Positions 8,051 through 14,770 of a stretch of 34,695 nucleotides of DNA are shown piece after piece. The notes beneath the pieces were generated by a model, which saw only the letters and a list, made by a program, of their open reading frames with translations, was not told where the DNA came from and searched no databases. This DNA comes from Subtercola sp. GTDB lineage: Bacteria > Actinomycetota > Actinomycetes > Actinomycetales > Microbacteriaceae. The stretch is from assembly GCA_025463765.1 (NCBI GenBank), contig JAODBC010000005.1:1-34695 (forward strand), written 5' to 3'. The translations under genes and the position numbers were made by a program. Position 1 is the first letter of the stretch. Each line of letters opens with the position of its first letter.

Positions 8051-9508
8051 ATGGCTGGAACAAGCGAAGCGACGGCGAACATCGGTGTTGTCGGGCTAGC
8101 GGTGATGGGCTCGAACCTGGCGCGAAACCTCGCGAGCCGCGAAGGAAACACGGTAGCCGTCTACAACCGGTCGCCAGAACGTACGCGGCTGCTCACCGAC
8201 GAGCATCCGGAGGCCGGATTCGTCGCCTCGGAGAAGATCGAAGACTTCGTCGCCTCGCTTCAGAAACCGCGCACCGCCATCATCATGGTGCAGGCCGGTA
8301 AGGGCACCGACGCCGTCATCTCGCAGCTCGCCGACCTGTTCGAAGAGGGCGACATCATCGTCGACGGCGGCAACGCGCTGTTCACCGACACCATTCGTCG
8401 CGAAGAGGCCGTCACGGCGAAGGGCATCCACTTCGTGGGCACCGGAATCTCGGGCGGAGAAGAGGGCGCACTCAAGGGCCCGTCGATCATGCCCGGCGGG
8501 TCGAACGAGTCGTATGAGACGCTCGGCCCGATTCTCGAGTCGATCGCCGCGGTCGCCGAGGGCGAGCCGTGCGTGACGCACGTGGGCACCGGCGGCGCGG
8601 GGCACTTCGTGAAGATGATCCACAACGGCATCGAGTACGCCGACATGCAACTCATCGCCGAATCGTACGACCTGCTCACCAAGATCGGCGGCCTGACGCC
8701 GGCCGCCGCAGCCGACGTTTTCACCGAGTGGAACTCGGGCGACCTCGAGTCGTACCTCATCGAGATCACCGCCGAGGTGCTGAAGCAGGTCGACGCCAAG
8801 ACGGGCAAGCCGTTCGTCGACATCGTGCTCGACCAGGCGGGCTCGAAGGGCACCGGAGTCTGGACCGTACAGAACGCGCTCGACCTGGGCGTGCCGGTCG
8901 GCGGTATCGCCGAGGCCGTGTTCGCGCGTGCCGTCTCCTCGCACCCCGAGCAGCGTGAGGCGGCTCAGGCCGTCATCACCTCGCGCCCGACGCCGGTCGA
9001 GGTCGGTTCCTCGTTCAGCGACGACGTGAACGCTGCCCTCTACGCGTCGAAGGTCGTCGCCTACGCGCAGGGCTTCGACGCCATCATCGCGGGCGCCGAG
9101 AAGTACGGCTGGGACATCAACAAGGGCAACATCGCCAAGATCTGGCGCGGCGGCTGCATCATTCGCGCCCAGTTCTTGAACCGCATCGTGGAGGCGTACG
9201 AGAAGAACCCCGGCCTCAAGACCCTGCTCGCCGACCCGTACTTCGCCTCGGCGGTTGCCAATGGCGAGGCCGCGTGGCGGCGCATCGTTTCGACGGCTGC
9301 GCTGTCGGGCATCCCTGTTCCCGGGTTCAGCTCGGCACTGAGCTACTACGACTCGCTGGCGTCGAAGCGTCTGCCTGCGTCGCTCGTTCAGGCGCAGCGC
9401 GACTTCTTCGGCGCTCACACGTACAAGCGCGTCGACATGCCGGGCACGTTCCACACGCTGTGGTCGGGCGACCGCAGCGAGATCGAGTCAGAGGGCAGCT
9501 CGCACTGA
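8051..9508 (+). CDS. gnd: 6-phosphogluconate dehydrogenase, decarboxylating
   Basis: Third step of the oxidative pentose phosphate pathway: 6-phosphogluconate plus NADP+ gives ribulose 5-phosphate, CO2 and NADPH. The 485-residue protein is the long homodimeric form. The nucleotide-binding GLAVMGSN starts at G15 and substrate-binding N108 lies in VDGGN. The SGGEEGALKG signature spans 134-143. Catalytic K188 with H191, N192 and E195 is in FVKMIHNGIEY. The C-terminal tail has the expected GAHTYKR. ATG at 8051 is preceded by AGGAGG at good spacing, one of the strongest ribosome sites in the window. Ribulose 5-phosphate feeds Prs, encoded nearby on the other strand. The SDR gene overlaps its stop by one base. 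Confidence 0.98.
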   Translation: MAGTSEATANIGVVGLAVMGSNLARNLASREGNTVAVYNRSPERTRLLTDEHPEAGFVASEKIEDFVASLQKPRTAIIMVQAGKGTDAVISQLADLFEEGDIIVDGGNALFTDTIRREEAVTAKGIHFVGTGISGGEEGALKGPSIMPGGSNESYETLGPILESIAAVAEGEPCVTHVGTGGAGHFVKMIHNGIEYADMQLIAESYDLLTKIGGLTPAAAADVFTEWNSGDLESYLIEITAEVLKQVDAKTGKPFVDIVLDQAGSKGTGVWTVQNALDLGVPVGGIAEAVFARAVSSHPEQREAAQAVITSRPTPVEVGSSFSDDVNAALYASKVVAYAQGFDAIIAGAEKYGWDINKGNIAKIWRGGCIIRAQFLNRIVEAYEKNPGLKTLLADPYFASAVANGEAAWRRIVSTAALSGIPVPGFSSALSYYDSLASKRLPASLVQAQRDFFGAHTYKRVDMPGTFHTLWSGDRSEIESEGSSH

Positions 9509-10470
9509 TGGCTTCTGACGCTCCCTCCGGCGCTGGGACTGGCGCCGGCAACGGCACTGGCGCCGGCGCCGGCACTGGCACCGGCACCGGCATCGGGGCT
9601 GGCACTGGCGACGACGGCGCGCCGCAGGAGGCCCAACGGCCCGTCGCCTTGGTGACCGGCACGTCGACGGGAATCGGGCTCGCCACAGCGGTCGCTGCCG
9701 CACAAGCGGGCTTTCAGGTCGTCGCCACCGTGCGGCGACCCGGAAGCGAGGCCGAACTGCTCACGGCAGCTGAGGCGTGTGGGGTCGCTGACCGCGTGGC
9801 GGTACGGATGCTCGACACGACAGATGCGGCAGCCGCCGCGTCGCTCGTGAACGACATCGCGGCGCAGTACGGCCGGCTCGATGCCGTCGTGAACAACGCG
9901 GGATCCGGTCACGTCGGTACGGTCGAAGAAGATTCCCTCGACGCCATTCGCGCCGTCATGGAGGTCAACTACTTCGGGGTCGTGAATGTGACCAAGGCCG
10001 CTATGGCCCATTTGCGGGCATCCAGTGGTTCGGTCGTGACGGTGTCGAGCGTGGGCGGGGTGGTCGGGCAGCCGTTCAACGAGGCGTACTGCGCTGCGAA
10101 GTTCGCGGTTGAGGGAATGATGGAGTCGCTGCATCCGGTCGCCGCGGCGGTGGGCGTGCGGGTCGTCATCGTCGAACCGGGGGCTGTTGCCACGAGTTTT
10201 GTCGACAACGTCGGCGTGGGTGAGAGTGCGGTGCGGGCATCCGGGCCCTACGGGGAGGCGTTCGACCACTACATCGAGCGAACACGGGGCGCCTTCGCCA
10301 CTGCACAGGAGGCACACGGCGTGGCCGACGTCATCGTGGGGGCGCTGATCGGCGACGACGTTCCGCTGCGGCTGCAGTCCTCTGACGCTGCGACCTCGTT
10401 CGCGGGCATGAAGCTGCGCGACCTCGACGGCAGCGTGGTGACCGGCGCCACGGCGGGGTGGGTGGTCTGA
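9508..10470 (+). CDS. SDR-family oxidoreductase with Gly-X repeat N-terminus
   Basis: The 320-residue protein is a classical short-chain dehydrogenase/reductase. The cofactor motif TGTSTGIG is at 50-57, NNAG at 129-132, a catalytic Ser at about 181, and the YCAAK motif gives Y194 and K198. RR at 76-77 after the second strand favours NADP(H). Substrate is unknown. Residues about 8-34 are an unusual alternating Gly-Ala/Thr/Asn/Ile tract that precedes the fold and is made by imperfect 6-bp repeats. ATG at 9508 overlaps the gnd stop (TGATG), which suggests translational coupling. No other ATG lies before the Rossmann fold, so the repeat tract is probably translated, but this needs protein-level support. 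Confidence 0.85.
   Translation: MASDAPSGAGTGAGNGTGAGAGTGTGTGIGAGTGDDGAPQEAQRPVALVTGTSTGIGLATAVAAAQAGFQVVATVRRPGSEAELLTAAEACGVADRVAVRMLDTTDAAAAASLVNDIAAQYGRLDAVVNNAGSGHVGTVEEDSLDAIRAVMEVNYFGVVNVTKAAMAHLRASSGSVVTVSSVGGVVGQPFNEAYCAAKFAVEGMMESLHPVAAAVGVRVVIVEPGAVATSFVDNVGVGESAVRASGPYGEAFDHYIERTRGAFATAQEAHGVADVIVGALIGDDVPLRLQSSDAATSFAGMKLRDLDGSVVTGATAGWVV
9529..9611 (+). repeat. Imperfect hexamer repeat encoding (Gly-X)n at SDR N-terminus
   Basis: About 13 imperfect copies of a GGC-RCY-type hexamer (GGCACT, GGCGCC, GGCACC and variants) are in frame and encode alternating Gly and Ala/Thr residues. Such arrays are prone to slippage and often vary in length between strains. Confidence 0.85.
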
Positions 10471-10489
10471 TGGGCGGCCCCGGCAGCTG

Positions 10490-10876
10490 ATGGCCGAGTA
10501 CTACGACGAGCCCGAGCTGGCCGGTTACGAGCCCCACGAACCGCGTGGGCCCCGCAGCCCACGCCGAAAGCGCACGCTGCAGATCGTGGTGCTGCTCGGA
10601 ATCGTCGCGCTGGTGCTGCCCGGCATCCTGACCACCTACAGCCTCGCCAAGTCGACGGCGCAGGCTGCGTGCGCGGCCACAGTGGCGCAACTCTCGCGCA
10701 CCGTCACCGCATCGGGCTCACGCGTGCAGTTCGAGTTCTTCGGCCCGGGCGGGGTGGGCTGGCAGTGTTACACCGTCGGCGCGTACGGGGGCGACCGGAT
10801 GCCCGTGGCCATGCTCGGGCTCATTCCGAGTTACCCGGCTCCGGTGCCGGCCGAGGCGCCCGCCGTCGACAGCTGA
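10490..10876 (+). CDS. Small single-pass membrane protein, unknown function
   Basis: 128 residues. An acidic, Tyr/Pro-rich N-terminus (1-20) is followed by the basic stretch RSPRRKR (22-28) and one hydrophobic segment at about 29-51. By the positive-inside rule the N-terminus should be cytoplasmic and the C-terminal 75 residues outside. The outer part holds two cysteines (C61, C93) that could form a disulfide, then a Pro/Ala-rich tail. It starts 19 bases after the SDR stop and is probably in the gnd-SDR transcript; its ribosome site is weak. I do not recognise a family. It converges with the mycoredoxin gene, leaving 46 bp and no visible terminator. Confidence 0.7.
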   Translation: MAEYYDEPELAGYEPHEPRGPRSPRRKRTLQIVVLLGIVALVLPGILTTYSLAKSTAQAACAATVAQLSRTVTASGSRVQFEFFGPGGVGWQCYTVGAYGGDRMPVAMLGLIPSYPAPVPAEAPAVDS

Positions 10877-10922
10877 CGCAGCCCGCGCGAGCGAACCGGC
10901 GGATCGGCGAATCGGCGAGGGG

Positions 10923-11192
10923 CTAGAGGCCCAGGCGCACCTTCACCTCGTGAGCGGAGGGGTTCGTCGCGCTCGATCCGTCGGGAAAAAGCACGGTCGG
11001 CACGGTCTGGTTGCCGCCGTTGAGCGATTCGACGAGGGCTGCAGTGCCCTCGACCTCTTCGATGTTCACCTCGGTGTAGGCGATGCCGTCTTTGTCGAGT
11101 TGCTTCTTGAGGCGGTTGCAGTACCCGCACCACGAGGTGGAGAACATCGTGATGGATTCGGCCGCGGGCACGAAGTCGGTGGTAGTCGTCAT
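10923..11192 (-). CDS. mrx1: Mycoredoxin (glutaredoxin-like)
   Basis: Small redoxin that in actinobacteria reduces mixed disulfides with mycothiol. The 89-residue protein has the thioredoxin fold with active site WCGYC (residues about 21-25), the cis-Pro motif TVPTV near 63-67, and a C-terminal NPSAHEVK segment. All of these match the mycobacterial Mrx1 pattern as I recall it. ATG at 11192 lies 44 bases after the prs stop on the same strand, so it is probably the last gene of a tRNA-glmU-prs-mrx1 unit; its ribosome site is weak. The gene implies a mycothiol-using actinobacterium. Confidence 0.92.
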   Translation of the reverse strand: MTTTTDFVPAAESITMFSTSWCGYCNRLKKQLDKDGIAYTEVNIEEVEGTAALVESLNGGNQTVPTVLFPDGSSATNPSAHEVKVRLGL

Positions 11193-11236
11193 ACCTGGTG
11201 CAACCTGCCTCAGAACCGAATCATTCCGGTGAGAGG

Positions 11237-12214
11237 TCAGGCGTCGCCGTCGAACATGGAGGTGACGGAGCCGTCGTCGAAGACCTCGTGGATGGCGCGG
11301 GCCAAGAGCGGCGCGATCGGCAGAATGGTGAGCGACGGGAAGCGCTTCTCGAGCGGGATGGGCAGCGTGTCGGTCACGACGACCGAGTCGATGAAGTCGC
11401 TCTGCAAGATCTCGCTGGCGGGGTCGGAGAACACGGCGTGCGTGGCCGCCACGATGACGCCCTTCGCGCCGGCGTTCTTCAGTGCCTCAGACGCGGCGAC
11501 AATCGTGCGGCCGGTGTCGATGAGGTCGTCGACCAGCAGGCACCAGCGCCCGCTCACGTCACCGACGATCTCGTGCACCGAGACCTGGTTCGGCACCAGC
11601 GGATCGCGGCGCTTGTGGATGATCGCCAGCGGTGTGCCGAGCTTGTCGCTCCACACGTCGGCAACCCGTACGCGGCCCATATCGGGCGAGACGACGGTGA
11701 GTTCGGCCATGTCGTAGGTCTGCCGAACGTGCTCCATGAGCACGGGCATGGCGAACAAGTGGTCGACCGGGCCGTCGAAGAAGCCCTGGATCTGCGGGGC
11801 GTGCAGGTCGACCGACATGATGCGGTCGGCGCCGGCCGCCTTGAACAGGTCGGCGACGAGACGCGCCGAGATCGGCTCGCGGCCGCGGTGCTTCTTGTCT
11901 TGCCGGGCATAAGGGTAGTACGGCGCCACGACGGTGATTCTTTTCGCCGAAGCGCGCTTCAGGGCATCCACCATGATGAGCTGCTCCATGAGCCACTCGT
12001 TGATGGGCGTCGAATGCGACTGGATGATGAACACGTCACTGCCGCGAACGCTGTCGTCGAAACGAACGTAGAGTTCGCCGTTCGCGAAGGTGTGGGCCGT
12101 TGATCCGATGAGGGTGGTGTCGAGTTCTGCGGCGATGGCCTCGGCCAGTTCGGGGTGTGCCCGGCCGGTTGCGAGAACCAGGTGCTTTTCGCCGTTCGAG
12201 GTGATCTCTGACAC
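11237..12214 (-). CDS. prs: Ribose-phosphate pyrophosphokinase
   Basis: Makes PRPP from ribose 5-phosphate and ATP for purine, pyrimidine, His and Trp synthesis and salvage. The 325-residue protein shows the flexible loop PYYPYARQDKK (98-108), the DLHAPQIQGFF signature (136-146, with H138) and the PRPP-binding CLLVDDLIDTGRT (225-237). GTG at 12214 directly abuts the glmU TAA, and the ribosome site GGAG lies inside the glmU end. Translation is therefore probably coupled. The glmU-prs order is conserved in actinobacteria. Its product is used by Apt, encoded at 16797. Confidence 0.98.
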   Translation of the reverse strand: MSEITSNGEKHLVLATGRAHPELAEAIAAELDTTLIGSTAHTFANGELYVRFDDSVRGSDVFIIQSHSTPINEWLMEQLIMVDALKRASAKRITVVAPYYPYARQDKKHRGREPISARLVADLFKAAGADRIMSVDLHAPQIQGFFDGPVDHLFAMPVLMEHVRQTYDMAELTVVSPDMGRVRVADVWSDKLGTPLAIIHKRRDPLVPNQVSVHEIVGDVSGRWCLLVDDLIDTGRTIVAASEALKNAGAKGVIVAATHAVFSDPASEILQSDFIDSVVVTDTLPIPLEKRFPSLTILPIAPLLARAIHEVFDDGSVTSMFDGDA

Positions 12215-13804
12215 TTATTCTCCGGTTCGTTCGGCGGGCTGTTCTGCTGACGCCTCGACGGCGTTCTGTTCGGCGAGAGCCTGTTCGGCCGGTTTCTGCC
12301 GGGCCAGGGCGGTCTGCGCCGCCACGTCGGCAGCACTGCCGGCGCGATGGGTCGCAACCCACCCTTCGAGGTTTCTCTGCGGAGCGACGTTCATGGCGAG
12401 CGAGCCCGCCGGCACGTCTTTGCGCACCACTGTTCCGGCGCCGCTGTATGCTCCGTCGCCAATTCTAACGGGCGCGACGAACACGTTGTGCGAGCCGAGG
12501 CGCACGTTCGAGCCGATCTCGGTCTCGCTCTTCGTCACGCCGTTGTAGTTGGCGAAGATCGAGCCGGCGCCGATGTTCGAATCGACGCCGATGTGGGCGT
12601 CGCCGACGTACGACAGGTGCGGCACCTTGCTGCCGTCGCCGATCTGAGCGTTCTTCGTCTCGACGAAGGCGCCGATCTTTCCGTGTGCGCCCAGAATCGT
12701 GTTCGGGCGAAGGTAGGAGAAGGGCCCTACGGTTGCGTCGGCTCCGATGACGCTGAGCGTCGCGTCGCTGCGCTTCACCACGGCACGCTCGCCGATCTCG
12801 CAGTCGACCAGGGTGGTGTCGGGGCCGACGATGGCGCCCGTGGCGACGGTGGTCGCGCCCTTGATCTGAGTTCCCGGCAGAATCGTGACGTCGGGCTCGA
12901 AGGTGGCCTTGAGGTCGATCCAGGTGGTCGCCGGGTCTTGCACGGTCACTCCGGCCAGCTGCCAGCCCCGGATGATCAGGGCGTTCATCTTGGCGGCGGC
13001 CTCGCTCAGTTGCGCCCGGTCGTTGATGCCGGCCACCAGCCAGGATTCCGCGACAGGAAGCACGGTGACCTCCGAGCCGGCCCGGCGCAGCAGTTCGACC
13101 ATGTCGGTGAGGTACTTCTCGCCCTGCGCATTGTGCATGGTGAGCTTCGGCAACAGGTCGCGCAGCTCGGCCACGCCGAACAGGTAGACGCCCGCGTTGA
13201 TCTCGGCGATGGCGAGCTCACTGTCGGTCGCGTCGCGATGTTCGACGATGCGGTCGACCCGGCCGTTGCGGTCGGTGGCGCGGCGGCCGAACAGGGGGGT
13301 GGATGCCCGCGCTTCGGTATCGGCCGACGACTCCTCTGCGGGCTCGTCTGGTGTGCGCACGATGCGCCCATACCCGGAGGGGTCGTCGAGAAACGCCGAG
13401 AGCAGCGTGGCCGAAGCGCTGCCGTGGCGGTGCTCGTTGATCAGCCCGGCGAGGGTCTGAACATCCAGCATCGGGGTGTCGCCGTTGATGACGAGCACGT
13501 CACCGTCGAAGTCGGCCGGAAGCGATGCAACGGCCTGCTCGACGGCGCGGCCGGTGCCCGGGGTCTCGTCTTGGTCGACAACGAGGCCGTTCGGCAGCTC
13601 GTCGACGATGACCTCGACGAGGGCGTCGCGTTCGTGTCGCACGACGGCGACCGTATAGGCCGCGTCGAGCTCACGGGCCGTGGCGAGCACGTGGCTCACG
13701 ATGGGAATACCCGCCAGCGTGTGCAGAAGTTTGGGGGTAGCGGATTTCATTCGCGTTCCCTGGCCTGCCGCCAAGATGATGATCGCGAGCTTGGAGTCGG
13801 TCAC
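12215..13804 (-). CDS. glmU: Bifunctional GlmU (GlcNAc-1-P uridyltransferase / GlcN-1-P acetyltransferase)
   Basis: Makes UDP-GlcNAc for peptidoglycan and other glycans. The 529-residue protein has an N-terminal pyrophosphorylase domain (LAAGQGTRM at 11-19, metal-binding D109 in INGDTPML) and a C-terminal left-handed beta-helix acetyltransferase with the catalytic-type H396 in VPHLSYVGDA. About 26 extra residues (about 151-180, acidic then basic) lie between GYGRIVR and GRVDRIVEH, where most GlmU proteins have only a few. GTG at 13804 is chosen because GGGAG lies six bases upstream and the family begins at this point. A longer reading would run through the tRNA. The start is only 29 bases from the tRNA-Gln 3' end. 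Confidence 0.97.
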   Translation of the reverse strand: MTDSKLAIIILAAGQGTRMKSATPKLLHTLAGIPIVSHVLATARELDAAYTVAVVRHERDALVEVIVDELPNGLVVDQDETPGTGRAVEQAVASLPADFDGDVLVINGDTPMLDVQTLAGLINEHRHGSASATLLSAFLDDPSGYGRIVRTPDEPAEESSADTEARASTPLFGRRATDRNGRVDRIVEHRDATDSELAIAEINAGVYLFGVAELRDLLPKLTMHNAQGEKYLTDMVELLRRAGSEVTVLPVAESWLVAGINDRAQLSEAAAKMNALIIRGWQLAGVTVQDPATTWIDLKATFEPDVTILPGTQIKGATTVATGAIVGPDTTLVDCEIGERAVVKRSDATLSVIGADATVGPFSYLRPNTILGAHGKIGAFVETKNAQIGDGSKVPHLSYVGDAHIGVDSNIGAGSIFANYNGVTKSETEIGSNVRLGSHNVFVAPVRIGDGAYSGAGTVVRKDVPAGSLAMNVAPQRNLEGWVATHRAGSAADVAAQTALARQKPAEQALAEQNAVEASAEQPAERTGE

Positions 13805-13833
13805 GAAACTCTCCCTGTCTCCGTCGTGTTGCG

Positions 13834-13905
13834 CTCCGCCTCCAGGATTCGAACCTAGTCCTAACAGCTCCAAAGGCTGTCGTGCTGCCGTTACACCAAG
13901 GCGGA
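13834..13905 (-). tRNA. tRNA-Gln (anticodon UUG)
   Basis: A 72-base cloverleaf. Acceptor stem TCCGCCT pairs with AGGCGGA, with discriminator G at 13834. The anticodon stem ACAGC/GCTGT holds loop CTTTGGA, whose positions 34-36 read TTG. The T arm contains GGTTCGAATCC. CCA is not encoded. The tRNA lies 29 bases before glmU on the same strand, so the two are probably transcribed together and separated by tRNA 3' processing. Confidence 0.95.
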
Positions 13906-13938
13906 AAGGCACGCCTGCTCGTGCGGCCAGTAAGCCAG

Positions 13939-13944
13939 TTTATA
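13939..13944 (-). promoter_or_regulatory. Probable -10 box of the tRNA-Gln-glmU unit
   Basis: TATAAA on the minus strand about 33 bases before the tRNA 5' end, in an AT-rich patch unusual for this window. No clear -35 is seen. Transcription from here would include tRNA-Gln, glmU, prs and possibly mrx1. Confidence 0.45.
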
Positions 13945-14016
13945 TGGTGCGCCGTCGCTTCTGCAGCGCACCGTGCGGATGGCCGAGCAAATTCGAGTAT
14001 CGGCCGCTGCCAACGC

Positions 14017-14080
14017 GAAACGCGACGAGCGTGGTCGCCGCGTTTCACCGACCACGGTGGGCGCAGAAGGCAAACGTTTC
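14017..14080. promoter_or_regulatory. GAAACG/CGTTTC sites in front of the MarR gene
   Basis: An 8-bp inverted repeat GAAACGCG/CGCGTTTC lies at 14017-14024 and 14039-14046. A further palindrome AAACGTTT, extended to CGTTTC, lies at 14072-14080. All are within 85 bp of the MarR start and between it and the divergent tRNA-Gln/glmU promoter. MarR proteins bind palindromes near their own promoter, so these are candidate operators. Confidence 0.4.
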
Positions 14081-14089
14081 GCGGGCCGG

Positions 14090-14095
14090 GATAAT
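14090..14095 (+). promoter_or_regulatory. -10 box of the MarR gene, leaderless arrangement
   Basis: GATAAT, followed by six G residues and ATG at 14102. The G run directly touching the start codon cannot serve as a normally spaced Shine-Dalgarno, so a leaderless transcript is likely. Confidence 0.5.
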
Positions 14096-14101
14096 GGGGG
14101 G

Positions 14102-14602
14102 ATGCCCGACTCCGAATCCGCCGACTCCGTCGACCGCATCGTCGGGGCGTGGATGCGCGAGCGGCCCGATCTCGACTTCGCTCCGTTGCAGGTGCTGTCG
14201 CGCGTGTGGCGCATCTCGCGGCATCTCGACCGGGCAAGGCGCAATTCGTTTTCGACGAGCGAACTGGAGTCGTGGGAGTTCGACGTTCTCTCGGCGCTGC
14301 GGCGTGCGGGGGCGCCCTACCAGTTGAGTCCGAAAGCGCTGCTCGAAGAGACGCTCGTGTCGTCGGGAACGATGACGAACCGCATCGACCGCCTCGTGGC
14401 ACGCGGGCTCGTGGAACGGCGTACCGACCCGAACGACGGGCGCGGCATCCTCGTCACCATGACGACCGACGGCGTCGCCCGGGTCGATGCCGCCATCACC
14501 GAGCTCGTGGGGTCGGAGGCGGAGCTACTCTCCGGGCTCTCCCGCCCAGACCAAGAGCGCCTCGCCGCCCTGCTTCGCAAACTCTCCCGCGACTTCGACT
14601 GA
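14102..14602 (+). CDS. MarR-family transcriptional regulator
   Basis: 166 residues with an N-terminal dimerisation helix and a winged helix-turn-helix. The recognition helix is at about 87-99 (SSGTMTNRIDRL), followed by the wing RGLVERRTDPNDGRG (101-115), which has the family's typical DxR-like turn. The ligand is unknown. The start is ATG at 14102, set by the -10 box six bases upstream; an in-frame ATG at 13973 would add 43 residues across the putative operators. The gene diverges from tRNA-Gln-glmU-prs and converges with the ABC-F gene. Its last codons and stop belong to the first unit of a 16-bp tandem repeat. Confidence 0.92.
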   Translation: MPDSESADSVDRIVGAWMRERPDLDFAPLQVLSRVWRISRHLDRARRNSFSTSELESWEFDVLSALRRAGAPYQLSPKALLEETLVSSGTMTNRIDRLVARGLVERRTDPNDGRGILVTMTTDGVARVDAAITELVGSEAELLSGLSRPDQERLAALLRKLSRDFD

Positions 14603-14654
14603 CGGGGACTTCGAGTGCCAGGGACTTCGACTGCCAGGGACTTCGACTGACGAA
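14591..14654 (+). repeat. Four tandem 16-bp units beginning inside the MarR stop
   Basis: Units at 14591-14606, 14607-14622, 14623-14638 and 14639-14654 share the core GACTTCGACTG. The first unit encodes the last MarR residues (Asp-Phe-Asp) and the TGA stop, so the array was apparently generated by copying the gene's 3' end downstream. Confidence 0.93.
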
Positions 14655-14675
14655 CGAGTGCACTCTTGTGCGCAG

Positions 14676-14723
14676 GTTGCGAAAAAGCACCTCGTGCGCG
14701 ACCGCGAGGTGCTTTTTCGCAAC
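14676..14723. terminator. Bidirectional rho-independent terminator
   Basis: Perfect 19-bp inverted repeat (14676-14694 and 14705-14723) with a 10-base loop. The GC-rich inner stem GCACCTCG/CGAGGTGC is flanked by AAAAA on one side and TTTTT on the other, so it can end transcription of both the plus-strand MarR gene and the minus-strand ABC-F gene. It is the clearest terminator in the window. Confidence 0.93.
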
Positions 14724-14770
14724 CCCAGCGGCCCGCCGGGTGTAGCGAGGTCGAAGAGAGGGGCGAGGGG

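Noticed and set aside
14591..14654. CRISPR-like array
   Set aside because: The repeats are directly adjacent 16-bp units without spacers and there are no cas genes; the same holds for the other short arrays.
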